From contig WIDE01000036.1 of assembly GCA_015039315.1 (NCBI GenBank), positions 95,724 to 159,723 of the forward strand: DNA of 64,000 nucleotides. Reading direction: 5' to 3'. This DNA comes from Clavulina sp. PMI_390 (taxonomy: Eukaryota; Basidiomycota; Agaricomycetes; Cantharellales; Hydnaceae). Both the position numbers and the translations under genes were made by a program. The notes under the pieces are model-generated. The model was not told the DNA's origin. It did not search any database and was given only the letters and a program-made list of their open reading frames with translations. Shown here piece after piece: positions 23,621-34,708 of the stretch; positions within the stretch are counted from its first letter, which is position 1; every line of letters begins with the position of its first letter.

Positions 23621-24736
23621 CGTCTCACCTCGTACTGGGACTAGACAATCCACTGCTTTGGTCATAGACTTTTCTTTATCTGTTTTTTTGTGTGACATTT
23701 CTTACGTTTCGTCTTTTGTCTCCGGTTAGCGCGCACAGGTTGTTCCCTTCTTAATCCGTTTCCTCATTTTCTCATCTCGCATGGTCTGGCCCACCGCGCC
23801 GCGTTCTTCTAATTGCTTGCTTTGCCCATCTTCACGACCCCGATCTAGTCCTGTTACCCGACATCAGGCATTTCATCTACTCGCTTCACTTTGTAATCAG
23901 CACCTGTTTGTGTATCTCGTAATAGTTCTCCCTATCTCTCTCTCCGTCTCTATTCAGTGCCTTTTGGAAATATCACCCGTTATCCAGCTCTCATTTACTT
24001 CCCCTTCCCCGCATTTTCGCTGGACGGCTAGTTGTGGGACCCACGTTCTTCCGACATCATGTCCGCGTGACGTGTTTACCCAAAGTGTGAGTCATTGATC
24101 CCGAGGCTTATTTTATTTTTCTTGGCCCGTCATGCTTTGCCCGCACCTCCCGACCGACCACCTCGGGAGTCTACCTTCCAACTCTCTCGAATCCAGTCTT
24201 ACTAGCATCACCGAATAAAAGAATTCGTCGGTCACCTCACTTTTCCTGCCGCGATGTCACCTTTGTTTCCCAGCCAGCGGCTGGATGAACAAAGAACCCA
24301 GCCTTGCGCGCTCGCTTATGAACCCTCGCCTCTCTCGCTTGCGGCGGCAGGCAGGGGTTCGCGCCATCGACTAACGGCCTGATGATCTTTGTATATACAA
24401 CAATGCCGTACACCCTGGCCGCGATTTGGTATGAGGGAGAGAAGCTACCGACCCATCGGACCCTGTCGGACATATACTCCACTCTTTTAGAAAAAATGTG
24501 CTTTATAGTCTCGCCTCGCCTGGCCTTGCCTCAGCTGACCCTTCCCCCAGCCTTCGCTTTTCGCTCTCCGTGATTGGCGCTCGTCATCATCATCGCTTCC
24601 TTGTGACCCACCCCAGATTCACCAAAGGATCAAGGAATCTTTCCCCACTCGCGTAGCGAACTTGCCTAGAACCCTTAAAGAGGTCATTCCCCGCTCCTCC
24701 TCCACACACTAAAGATCTCCGACCCCCACTTCCACC
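23621..24736. other. Upstream region of AAP1
   Basis: C/T-rich spacer with no open frame I can support. The last 100 bases before 24737 are C-rich and end in CCACC-ATG, a good fungal start context for AAP1. Confidence 0.5.
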
Positions 24737-27045
24737 ATGTCTTCATACGCATCGACATCTGAAAAAGATGCTGTGGGCGAGAAGGACTTTACGACTGGCC
24801 CCAGCGGCACTGTCCATCGTCCTGTAGGCCCTAACGAGCACGTCTATGGAGAGGATGTGATACCTCACCATGCCCTCGTGCGGCAGATGAAGTGTGAGTC
24901 TACTCTCTCTCTCGAGACTATTTCTCTCTGTTTCATGTTCCGCTGACGATGATGTCTCGCACCTCTAGCTCGCCATATTGCGATGATCTCGATTGGTGGT
25001 GCTATTGGGACTGGTGAGTGGACTTGGGCGTTATATATCTGTGGGGATACTAACGCTCTTTGGTCTTTAGGTTTGTTCCTTGGCTCTGGAAGCTCGCTCG
25101 CCAATGGTGGGCCACTCGGGTATGTGGTGTTCGCTTCTCGCCTGTTCTCGAGGTCGCAGCTATTATCACTTCAGTACTGACCGCCTCCTCATCCAACCTT
25201 CTACACCACCAGTCTATGGCTTGGATACATCGTTGTGTGAGCATCAGCCTCTTCATCCACTCACCGCTTACCCTTTCTCACCTGTTTCTCGCCTGCATTC
25301 CTACCGCTTACAGCGCCTCGATATGTTACGCCATGATGGTATCCCTTGGCGAGATGGTGTCATACCTCCCAATCCCGGGTGGGCACATCAAGCTTGCCGA
25401 GCGATTCGTCAACCCAGCCCTGTCTTTCGCGATGGGATGGAACTACTGGTACAACTGGTGCGTCTTCGCCGCTTGTTCTCTCGTTCCATTAATTATTCAT
25501 TCACATTGACTTATCCTCCCCGTTCCTTTGTTGCACTCCCACCCATCTCGACTATTCTAGGGTCATCGCTCTCCCCGCCGAGCTCTCTGCTGCCGCCGTC
25601 CTCATCAACTATTGGATCTCCACTTCTCGAGTGAACAATGCCGCGTGGATCTCGATCTGCATCGTCGTCGTCATTGGCATCAACGGTATGGGCGCACGAG
25701 CATACGGCGAGGCCGAGTTCTGGTTTGCCAGCATCAAAGTGATCACCATCACAGGACTGATTGTGAGTGCTTTTTTCTTGGTTGAACGTTGGCTTGTCTC
25801 CTCTAACGCTCCTACCTGACAGATCCTCGGTATCGTAATTGACCTTGGCGGTGGCCCTAGCCATGACCGCATCGGTTTCCGTTACTGGAAGAACCCTGGT
25901 CCATTCGTGCAGTACCACAAGATCCCAGGCGTCACTGGACGCTTTGTCGGCTGGTGGGCTGTCATGACGCAGGCGGCGTATTCTTTCATCGGTGCTGAGA
26001 TCGTCGCTATCGCAGCTGGCGAGGCTAGCAATCCGAGAAAGAGCATCCCCAAGGCGATCAAGCGGGTCTACGTCCGAATCTTGCTGTTCTATGTTCTGGT
26101 GCGTGGCGTTTCTGTCTTTAGAGTCGACCTTCGCTGAAGTCCTCAATGACTGACTCACTACTTCCATTTCCATGTAAATCCTTCCTCGTTGATTCCCACT
26201 CTACAGGGCACATTCGTTATTGGTCTACTGGTTCCCTCAAACAACAGCGACCTCGGCGCCCAATCCAACGCCTTCTCGTCGCCCTTCGTCATTGCTATCC
26301 GCAACGCAGGCATTACGGGACTACCCTCTGTCATCAACGCTGCGCTCCTCACATCTGCGTGGTCCGCCGCGTCGTCTGATCTCTACACTGCTTCGCGCGC
26401 CATCTACGGCCTCGCCATCTCCCACAATGCCCCCGCCATCTTTGCCCGTACGAACCGCAGTGGCTTGCCCTACGCGGCCGTTGCATTCTGCGGGGCGTTC
26501 GCCGCGCTGGCATATATGGGTACGAGCAGTGGGAGTAACAAGGTTTTCGGGTGGTTCAGCAATATGACGAGCATTGCGGGGCTGATGACGTGGTGTGGGA
26601 TCGGCATCACTTACGTCAGGTTCCATGCTGGCTTGAAGGCACAAGGGATCGATAGGAACACCTTGCCATTCAAGAGCCCGCTGCAGCCTTTCCTGGGGTG
26701 GTATGTCATCGTTTCGACGATCATCATCGGCTTCGTAAGTGTTCTATTTTTGAGACCTCGCAGCAGTTCCTCGAACTTATTCGTATGGAAATGTTCTAGT
26801 TCTCTGGTTTCGCTGTCTTCCTCAAAGATAACTGGGACACCGCCAACTTCGTCACCAACTACATCCCCTATATCCTCTTCCCTCTTCTCTACCTCTTCGG
26901 GCGCTACGTCATGTACCGTGGCGCTCCACCTGTCGCCGCGTCGGAGATGGACTTTATCAGCGGAATTGCAGAGATTGAGGCAGAGTCGTATGAAGAGGAG
27001 CCTCCAAAGAGTTTGATGGAGAAGGTGTGGAAGTGGCTGATGTGA
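24737..27045 (+). CDS. Amino-acid permease AAP1 (APC superfamily, fungal YAT/AAT type)
   Basis: Plasma-membrane proton symporter for amino acids; the substrate cannot be told from sequence. The start is MSSYASTSEKDAVGEKDFT at 24737, with about nine short introns whose phases join well (for example 24894-24968 and 26744-26800). Order of motifs: EDVIPHHALVRQMK, then ARHIAMISIGGAIGTGLFLG (the family's first amphipathic region), GGPLG, YAMMVSLGEMVSYLPIPGG, FVNPALSFAMGWNYWYNW, AYSFIGAEIVAIAAGEASNP with RKSIPKAIK (the classical permease loop signature), then further spans and a cytosolic tail ending KVWKWLM. Length is about 560 residues, typical for the family. No lesion seen. It is the leftmost of four paralogues, and its 3' flank is shared with AAP2. 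Confidence 0.92.
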
Positions 27046-27345
27046 GGTGTTTGCTTAGAGTCCTCGATAGAGCATTCGGGATCTTGGGGAAAATAATGAA
27101 TGGGCCGACACGTGTACTGCTCACACTAATAGTAAATTATACCGGGGAAAAAATGTACAATACTAATAGCCATTTCTGCGCCGGTCTCTGGCATCAATGA
27201 AGTCTTCAGAAGTAGACATATCAAAGTCTAGTTGTGGTAAATTTTCCTCAAGGGGACGAATGGCCAGCGAGACTGCGATGCTTGTATCACCCTATGCTAA
27301 TGCGAATGTAAACACCGCTAGACTGACTCATAATGGGGGAATAAT
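27046..27345 (+). repeat. 3' flank duplicated between AAP1 and AAP2
   Basis: This stretch matches 30100-30392 over its whole length, beginning with a nearly identical block (GTTTGCTTAGAGTCCTCGAT onward) and fading towards the end. It shows that AAP1 and AAP2 were copied as one unit of about 3.05 kb that included the 3' untranslated region. Confidence 0.9.
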
Positions 27346-27449
27346 TTTTTCCCTCTAACGATTACCAGCTCACCACCACGAAGACAACGATAAGATTTAA
27401 GGAAACTATGCGAAATCTTAGAACATCCAAACGCAACATGAAAGGCCCC

Positions 27450-27916
27450 GTTAATAATCTGTGCATATGACAGTGGTTCCTTTAGCGAGAGTCTCCACGA
27501 TAAACATGGCCTGCTTTTGTATGCACTTATTGACACTGCAAATAGCCCAGTTCTTGACTTCTTCTGTATTTCAACCAGTTGGTTAGACGAGCGCCTGAAA
27601 TGCGCCCCCGTGAAAATATTTCCTCCCAACAAGAATGAATGCTTTGAAAACCCTCTGACAATTGCAAAATGATAGCATTGACTTTCCTTGCCTCCCCTCG
27701 CGTTCTGCAGAATTTGCTTTGCCTTTCACTGCCTCAGCGCCTGATGCTCAGCACCGCCCCCACCTTTGAGGAACATTAGTCTGTATTTCCGCTTTATGAT
27801 TGCTCATTACACTTCCTCAAAGTGTACGAAGAGTGGGTTCTTTCCGCACCCCTCAGATTGAGGACTCCTCCATCTCCTCTTCCCTCTTCCTTCTTCCTAA
27901 TCCATACATTCCGGTC
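27450..27916 (+). promoter_or_regulatory. Upstream region of AAP2 with a motif shared by AAP3 and AAP4
   Basis: Around 27487-27540 the sequence GGTTCCTTTAGCGAGAGTCT leads into CCACGATAAACATGGCCTGC and a TTGTATGCACTT element. Related versions occur at about 31318-31360 (upstream of AAP3) and 41447-41500 (upstream of AAP4). A second shared block, ACAGAATTTGCTTTGC-like followed by a GCCCCCACCTTT box, lies at about 27710-27770 and 31790-31845. Conservation in non-coding DNA could mean shared regulation or only common descent. Confidence 0.4.
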
Positions 27917-30099
27917 ATGTCTCTCTACGGTGAAGATGTGATACCTCACCATTCACTTGTGCGACAGATGGAGGGTACGCTCTTTCCTCGAGCCCAATTT
28001 TCCATGTTGCATGTATAGCTAACAAATTTCTTCGACATCTCTTAGCTCGTCATATCGCAATGATCTCGATTGGCGGCGCTATCGGCACAGGTAACTGGAG
28101 CTTATCATATCTACACCTGCAGAGACACTGACGCTTTCTGATGTTCAGGTGTGTTCCTTGGATCTGGAAGTTCGCTTGCCGATGGTGGGCCGCTCGGGTA
28201 GGTATACTCGGCCTCCCTGTCTCTTGTCAAGTAGCACCCTCTTCAGCACTGACAAACTCCTATCGCAAACATTGTACGCGACTAGTTTATGGCTTGGATA
28301 TGTTTCCGTGTAAGCACGAATCGTGCTCCTCCCACATCATTGACATTTCATCTTCATTTGGCTGTATGTTTGCTGCAGTGCTTCGATCTGCTACGCGATG
28401 ATGGTTTCGCTCGGCGAAATGGTTTCATTCCTCCCAATTCCTGGGGGGCATATCGCGCTTGCCGAGCGATTCGTCAGTCCCGCGCTGTCATTCGCAATGG
28501 GATGGAACTACTGGTATAGCTGGTCTGTGTTCACCGCTAATTTTCCCACTTTGCATGCGTTATTCATCTATCCTTTACCTCACACTGCCTCTTTACCACA
28601 TCACGTTCCTACCTTCTAGGGCCATCACTCTGCCAGCCGAACTGTCTGCCGCCGCCGTCCTCATCAACTACTGGATCTCCGCCTCTCGAGTGAATAATGC
28701 GGCGTGGATCTCGATCTGCATCGTTGTCGTCATTGGCATCAACAGCATGGGCGCACGAGCATATGGCGAGGCCGAGTTCTGGTTCGTAAGCATCAAGGTG
28801 CTGACAATCATCGGCTTGATTGTAAGTTTGCTTCGCCCAGTACCGGAGTGAAACAGTCCATGAAAGATTCGTACGTTACAGATCGTTGGTATCATTCTTG
28901 ACCTCGGCGGCGGCCCAAGTCATGATCGCATTGGGTTCCGTTACTGGAAAAACCCCGGTCTTTTCGTCCAGTATCACAAGATCCCAGGCGTTACTGGACG
29001 CTTTGCTGGCTGGTGGGCTGCCGTCACGCAGGCAGCTTACTCGTTCACTGGGGCTGAGATCGTCGGTATTGCGGCAGGCGAGGCAAAGAATCCCAGGAAG
29101 ACCATCCCGAAAGCGATCAAGGTAGTTTACGTCCTGATTCTGCTCTTCTATATTTTGGTATGTGCTGTTGAGTTTCTGTAGATTCAACATGTTGTCGTGT
29201 AACTCATTGGTGCCATCCCAACGTGATCCTCCTCGGTAAATTCCCTTTTCTTTAGGGCACATTCATTGTTGGATTAATTGTTCCTTCCAACAACGTCGAC
29301 CTCGGTGTGCGGTCCAACGCCTTCTCGTCTCCCTTCGTTATTGCTATCCGTAACGCGGGCACTTCAGGCCTGCCCTCCGTCATCAACGCCGCGCTCCTCA
29401 CCTCTGCCTGGTCTGCCGCCTCGTCCGATCTCTACACTGCCTCGCGTGCCATCTACGGCCTTGCCATCTCCACAATGCCCCTGCCATCTTTGCTCGTACG
29501 AACCGCAGCGGGCTGCCATACGTTGCTGTTACGTTCTGTGGAGCATTCACCACCCTGGCATACATGGGCACAAGCAGTGGGAGCAGCACGGTCTTTGGAT
29601 GGTTCAGTAGCATGACAAGCATTGCAGGTTTGATGACATGGTGTGGGATTGGCATAACCTATGTCAGGTTCCATGCCGGGCTGAAGGAACAACAAATTGA
29701 TAGGAATAAACTTCCATTTAAGGGCCCGCTGCAACCATTCCTGGGGTGGTATGTTATTGTGTCGACGATTATCATTGGATTGGCTTTGTGAGTGTTCTAT
29801 TTTTGGATCCTCACACCAGTTCCCCGAACTTATTGGTGGGGGGAATGCTTTAGTTCTCTGGCTTTTCTGTCTTCCTCAAGGATAACTGGGACACCGCAAA
29901 CTTCATCACAAACTACATCCCCTATATCCTCTCCCCCCTTCTCTACCTCTTCGGGCGCTACGTCATGTACCGCGGCGCTCCACCTGTCGCCGCGTCCGAG
30001 ATGGACTTTGTCAGCGGAATTGCCGAGATCGAGGCGGATTCGTATGAGGAGGAGCCTCCGAAGAGTCTGGTGGAGAAGTTATGGAAGTGGTTGATATGA
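27917..30099 (+). pseudogene. Amino-acid permease AAP2, broken by two small indels
   Basis: This copy is closest to AAP1, with the same intron positions. The N-terminus is shorter: the visible start is MSLYGEDVIPHHSLVRQME and the leading 35 or so residues of AAP1 have no counterpart. At 29470-29471 one C of AAP1's CCC run is missing, which shifts the frame in the exon reading IYGLAIS. At 29774-29783 ATTGG is duplicated (5 extra bases) just before the donor at 29788. The two changes (minus 1, plus 5) do not compensate. Everything else up to the final EKLWKWLI and stop still aligns with AAP1. It is probably a recent pseudogene, but both lesions are of a size that sequencing errors can produce, so read support is needed. 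Confidence 0.75.
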
Positions 30100-30392
30100 A
30101 ATGTTTGCTTAGAGTCCTCGATAGAGCATTCGGGATCTTGGGGAAAATGATGAATGGGCCGACACGTGTATAGCTCAAACTAATAGTAAATTATGCCGGG
30201 GAAAAAATGTACAATACTAATAGCCATTTCTACATTGGTCTCTAACACCAATAAAGTCTTCGGAAGTAGACATTCCAACGTCTAGTCCTGGTACATTTCC
30301 TGAAGGGGACCATTGGCCAGTAAGACTATCATCTCCCAGTGCTACAGTGAACCTGAGCGGTGACAGACCAAATCATCGAGGGGGAATAAAAT
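30100..30392 (+). repeat. Second copy of the AAP1/AAP2 3' flank
   Basis: Partner of 27046-27345. The first 150 bases differ by only a few substitutions and the homology fades after the TCGAGGGGGAATAA stretch. Confidence 0.9.
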
Positions 30393-31969
30393 GTTCTATC
30401 CAATGATTACTGGCCGAAAATGATCATGAAAACAAGGACAATATTGGGGAAAATTATACAAATCGTAGTCAGTCTAAGCGAAACACAAAACCCTCTTGAA
30501 GAACTTAGCGGGTAGCTGAGGCAACCACCAGGCTCTCGCGACGCCCAACACTTATCGCTCGGCATTGATCTTGGACGCTGTCGCATGCGATTCATTTGGC
30601 AAGACACAGAGCGTGAAATCTGCAGTATAGATTTGGATACAACGTCCGAGAGGCACGACACCATCTTTCCTACGCTATGAAGCGCAGATGCACTCTGGAG
30701 CTGCACGGATTCATCCAACGTTAACTGTGCACGCTACCAACTCGACTCTGGGGCTACATTTCCAAACTCTCCTCCATCCATTCCATTGGACTTCCTTTGA
30801 TTCCAGCTTCCACATTAGATGTTCCAACGCAATTTCTACCACGGAGATCGATCAGCTGACTTTGCCACAATAGTGGGAAAATCGGCCGCCGGATCAACGG
30901 GGGTCTTTGTGAATCAGCCAGTCGATATTGTCCTGAAGAGGTTATACACGCCTGTGTCCTGAATACGCTAATGCAGTTGGTCACTTTCGCAACATTGAAT
31001 CTGAAAGATACTACTTACACTCTCCCCCACGGGTATCTCGGGGAGAATCGATTGATGAGTAGTTCCTGATTCTTGTACTCGAGAGAAGAGGCCACCAGAT
31101 GGTTCTAGGGGTGGATATCATGTTGCGGGAGGCTGTTTTCGTAGCCGTCCATAAAACAAGCGATGTGGGTATGAAATGGAGCGGAGAAGCAACATCCTGG
31201 ACATGGATAAATGAAGATATAGCGTCAAAAGAAACATTCTTACCACTCGATTTATGGAACCATATCGACAGAATAGTCGAGTATTATCAAAAGGAGTAAC
31301 TGGGGCAGTTCTGTTGGTGAGAGTCTCAACGATGAGCATGGCTCACTTGTGTATCTGTGGCGGCGGCAAGCGCCCAGTCCCCGACTGGTATATAACTCTC
31401 ACACACTTAAGACCAACACCAAACTCGTTCCAGGGACTTATCTACCCGTATATCCATTGGGTGTCTCGTACCCACAATCTCCCCCCTCGACTCGTCCTAT
31501 CCGTCAAGGCTGTGTTGGCGCCCAATATACCCGAAAAATACTATCGTTATCCCCGAAAGCCGAAAGCCCGACACCTACAAACCCTCCCATTCAGTTGGGG
31601 ATGCACTTCTTGACAGGCAGCGGAAGGGACCTTCGTTCAATTCTTTGGAATTTCACCAAGTTAATTTGGACACCGCCTGCATGAAATGTTGCCCTGCAAA
31701 AACCGGAATATCTCCCTGAACCCTCTCTGACAATTTCAAAATAACAGCATTGCCTTGCCTTGTCTCGCCCTCGCACTCCCACAGAATTTGCTTTGCATTC
31801 CACTGCATTTGTGGCTGGTGCCTGGCATCGCCCCCACCTTTTAAGGACCAAAGGTCCTCTTCACTTTCCTTGCTAGCTCATTAAGCCTCGTCAAAGGGCT
31901 TGAAGAGTGCTTGCTTCCCATACCCTTCCTCACATTGGGGGCTTCTATTCCCTCTTCCACATCTCAGCG
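30393..31969. other. Spacer and upstream region of AAP3
   Basis: No gene supported. It includes the shared upstream motif near 31318-31360. A block at 31355-31650 (GTGGCGGCAAGCGCC, later CCCGAAAGCCGAAAG) resembles 37550-38340. Confidence 0.5.
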
Positions 31970-34323
31970 ATGTCTACTTACGTTCCCACAGCAGACCAGA
32001 ATGTTATAAGAGAGAAACGCTTCACACCTTCCCTGACCAGTGCTGCTCATCATGCTATAGAGCCCAACGAGCATCTCTATGGGGAAGATGTGATACCTCA
32101 CCATACCCTTGTGAGGCAGATGGAAGGTAGATTCTTTCTTCGATCCTCGTTCTCCATTTAAACGTTTAGCTGACAAGGGTCTTCGGCCTCTTAGCTCGTC
32201 ATATTGCGATGATCTCAATTGGTGGTGCTATTGGCACAGGTAAGTAGATTCTACCATATCTGCGCCTGTAAAGACAGTGACACTCTCCGACCTTTAGGTT
32301 TATTCCTTGGCTCTGGAACTTCGCTTGCCGATGGTGGGCCACTCGGGTGAGTATCCTCAGCTTCCTCATTAAGTGGTACCTTGGGTGCTGACAAATTCTC
32401 AATGCACATTTGTATCTGGCTAGTTTATGGCTTGGATACATCTTTGTGTAAGCCTAAATCGTGGTGTTCCTCCCTATCATCGCCGTCTCACAGTCATTAA
32501 CTATATGGATGCTCAGTGGCTCGATATGTTATGCCATGATGGTTTCGCTTGGCGAAATGGTTTCATTCCTCCCAATTCCTGGTGGGCATATCGCGCTTGC
32601 TGAGCGATTCGTCAGTCCCGCACTGTCATTTGCAATGGGATGGATCTACTGGTATAACTGGTACGTGCTCGCCCCTCATTTTCCTACGGTAGTTCTATTT
32701 CTCATCTAGCCATCCCCTCCCATTTCCCCCTCGCTATGTCGTATTTCCATCCCATCTTGGCAAATTTAGGGTCATCGCTATACCAGCCGAGCTATCTGCT
32801 GCCGCCGTCATCATCAACTACTGGATCTCTGAATCTCGAGTAAATAATGCTGTATGGATTACAATCTGCATCATTGTCGTTATTGGCATCAATGCGATGG
32901 GTGCGCGTGCATATGGGGAGGCCGAGTTCTGGTTCGCGAGTATCAAGGTGCTGACAATCATTGGTTTGATTGTGAGTATGCTGCGCTTAATATCAGACTA
33001 GGATGAGTCTAAGAACGCTTCGTACATTACAGATCCTCGGTATTCTTCTCGACCTCGGCGTTGGCCCAAGCCATGATCGCATTGGGCTCCGCTACTTGAA
33101 GCACCCTGGTCTTTTTATCCAGTATCATAAGATCCCAGGCACTACGGGACGCTTTGTCGGCTGGTGGATTGTCGTGACACAAGCACCTTATTCATTCATC
33201 GGCACTGAAATTGTTGCTATTGCAGCAGGTGAGGCAAAAAATCCGAGGAAAACCATCCTGAAGGCGATTAAGCGAGTTTACGTCCGGATTCTGCTCTTCT
33301 ATATCTTGGTGCGTGCTACTGTCTTTCTCCAGGGTCAAACTATACTCAATCGAGCCACAAGCAACTCACTGACCCCACTACCATGCCATCCTTCCTGGTG
33401 GATTCACCTTTCTCCAGGGCACACTTATCATTGGGCTCCTCGTACCCTCAAACAATATGGACCTTGGCGTGCAATCCAATGCCTTCTCGTCTCCTTTTGT
33501 GATTGCTATCCGTAACGCAGGCATATCGGGCCTGCCTTCCGTCATTAACGCTGCAATTCTTACCTCTGCATGGTCTGCCGCGTCCTCTTATCTCTACACT
33601 GCATCACGCGCTATCTACGGCCTCGCCAAATCACGCAATGCCCCCTCATTTTTTACGCACACTAGGGACAGTGGATTGCCCTACTATGCTGTTGCATTCT
33701 GTGGAGCGTTCACCGCGCTAGCGTATATGGGTTTAAGCAGCGGGAGCAACAAGGTGTTTGGATGGTTCAGCAACATGACAAGTATCGCAGGGTTGATGAC
33801 ATGGTGTGGAATAGGCATCACATATGTCAGGTTCCATGCAGGGCTGAAGGTACAGGAGATTGATCGGGACAGACTGCCGTTCAAGAGCCCGCTTCAGCCA
33901 TTCCTGGGGTGGTATGTTGTCATTTCGACGATTGTCATTGGCTTTGTGAGTGTTCTATTCTTTTGTTCTTACAGATATTACTCGAACTTATCTTCCCTGA
34001 ACTTCTCAGTTCTCTGGCTTCTCAGTCTTCCTCAAAGACGACTGGAGTACTGCCAAAATCTTCCCTGAACTTCTCAGTTCTCTGGCTTCTCAGTCTTCCT
34101 CAAAGACGACTGGAGTACTGCCAAATTTGTCACAAACTATATCCCTTACATCCTTTTCCCCATGCTTTACCTCTTTGCACGGTACTTCATGTATCGCGAC
34201 GCTCCACCAGTTGCCGCATCAGACATGGACTTTGTCAGTGGAATAGCCGAGATCGAGGCAGAATCATATGAAGAGGACCCTCCAAAAACCGTTGTGGAGA
34301 GGGTATGGAAATGGTTAATGTGA
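31970..34323 (+). CDS. Amino-acid permease AAP3
   Basis: Same family and intron plan as AAP1. The start is MSTYVPTADQNVIREKRFT at 31970, followed by EDVIPHHTLVRQME and ARHIAMISIGGAIGTGLFLG. It carries family variations: YLKHPGLFIQYHKIPGTTG where AAP1 has [28 protein letters not shown] and a shifted AKSRNAPSFFTHTRDSG loop. Before the last exon a 68-base tandem duplication contains the intron's 3' splice site. Using the second acceptor (just after 34080) keeps the frame into FSGFSVFLKDDWSTAKFVTN and to the end RVWKWLM; the first acceptor would frameshift. With correct acceptor choice the protein is full length, so I call it a gene. It is more diverged than AAP2 and evidently an older copy. Confidence 0.82.
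33990..34125 (+). repeat. 68-base tandem duplication spanning a splice acceptor
   Basis: Units 33990-34057 and 34058-34125 are essentially identical. Each holds the end of the last intron (CTTCTCAG) and the first 45 or so bases of the last exon of AAP3. Since 68 is not a multiple of three, only the second acceptor yields an uninterrupted frame. Confidence 0.93.
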
Positions 34324-34708
34324 AAGGTATACAAAGGTCCCTTGACAGAGAATCTGCTGTTTTATCAGAAATAACAAATCATAACCGCTTAAAGATCCCA
34401 CTTATGTCTATTTAATACTAGAATGTGATTATGAAAATGTACAGTATTCATAGTTCCATACCCAAGACACTTTATCCATCAGCACATCGACCATGAGCGG
34501 ATATCTCAACCTCCTGGGATCAAGTCCTCGTATTATGGAGAGCTATTCAATACCGAGCAGTCGAGCCTATCATATCTACCGTCCAGCTATATGAAGCGAG
34601 CACTTCCGGAGTGAGTAATCAGGAATGAATGAGACAACCTCAAACGATCTGTACATGTGTTGGCTGAAAACAAGTAAAACAAAAATACGATTAACAGAAT
34701 CATATAGA

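Noticed and set aside
25511..26173. Minus-strand frame of 220 codons inside AAP1
   Set aside because: It runs through several AAP1 introns and exons in antisense and is Asp/Ser-rich with no motif.
30407..31850. Short open frames between AAP2 and AAP3 as a possible extra gene
   Set aside because: None joins to another by good splice sites, and parts are shared with other spacers, so it behaves as non-coding duplicated DNA.
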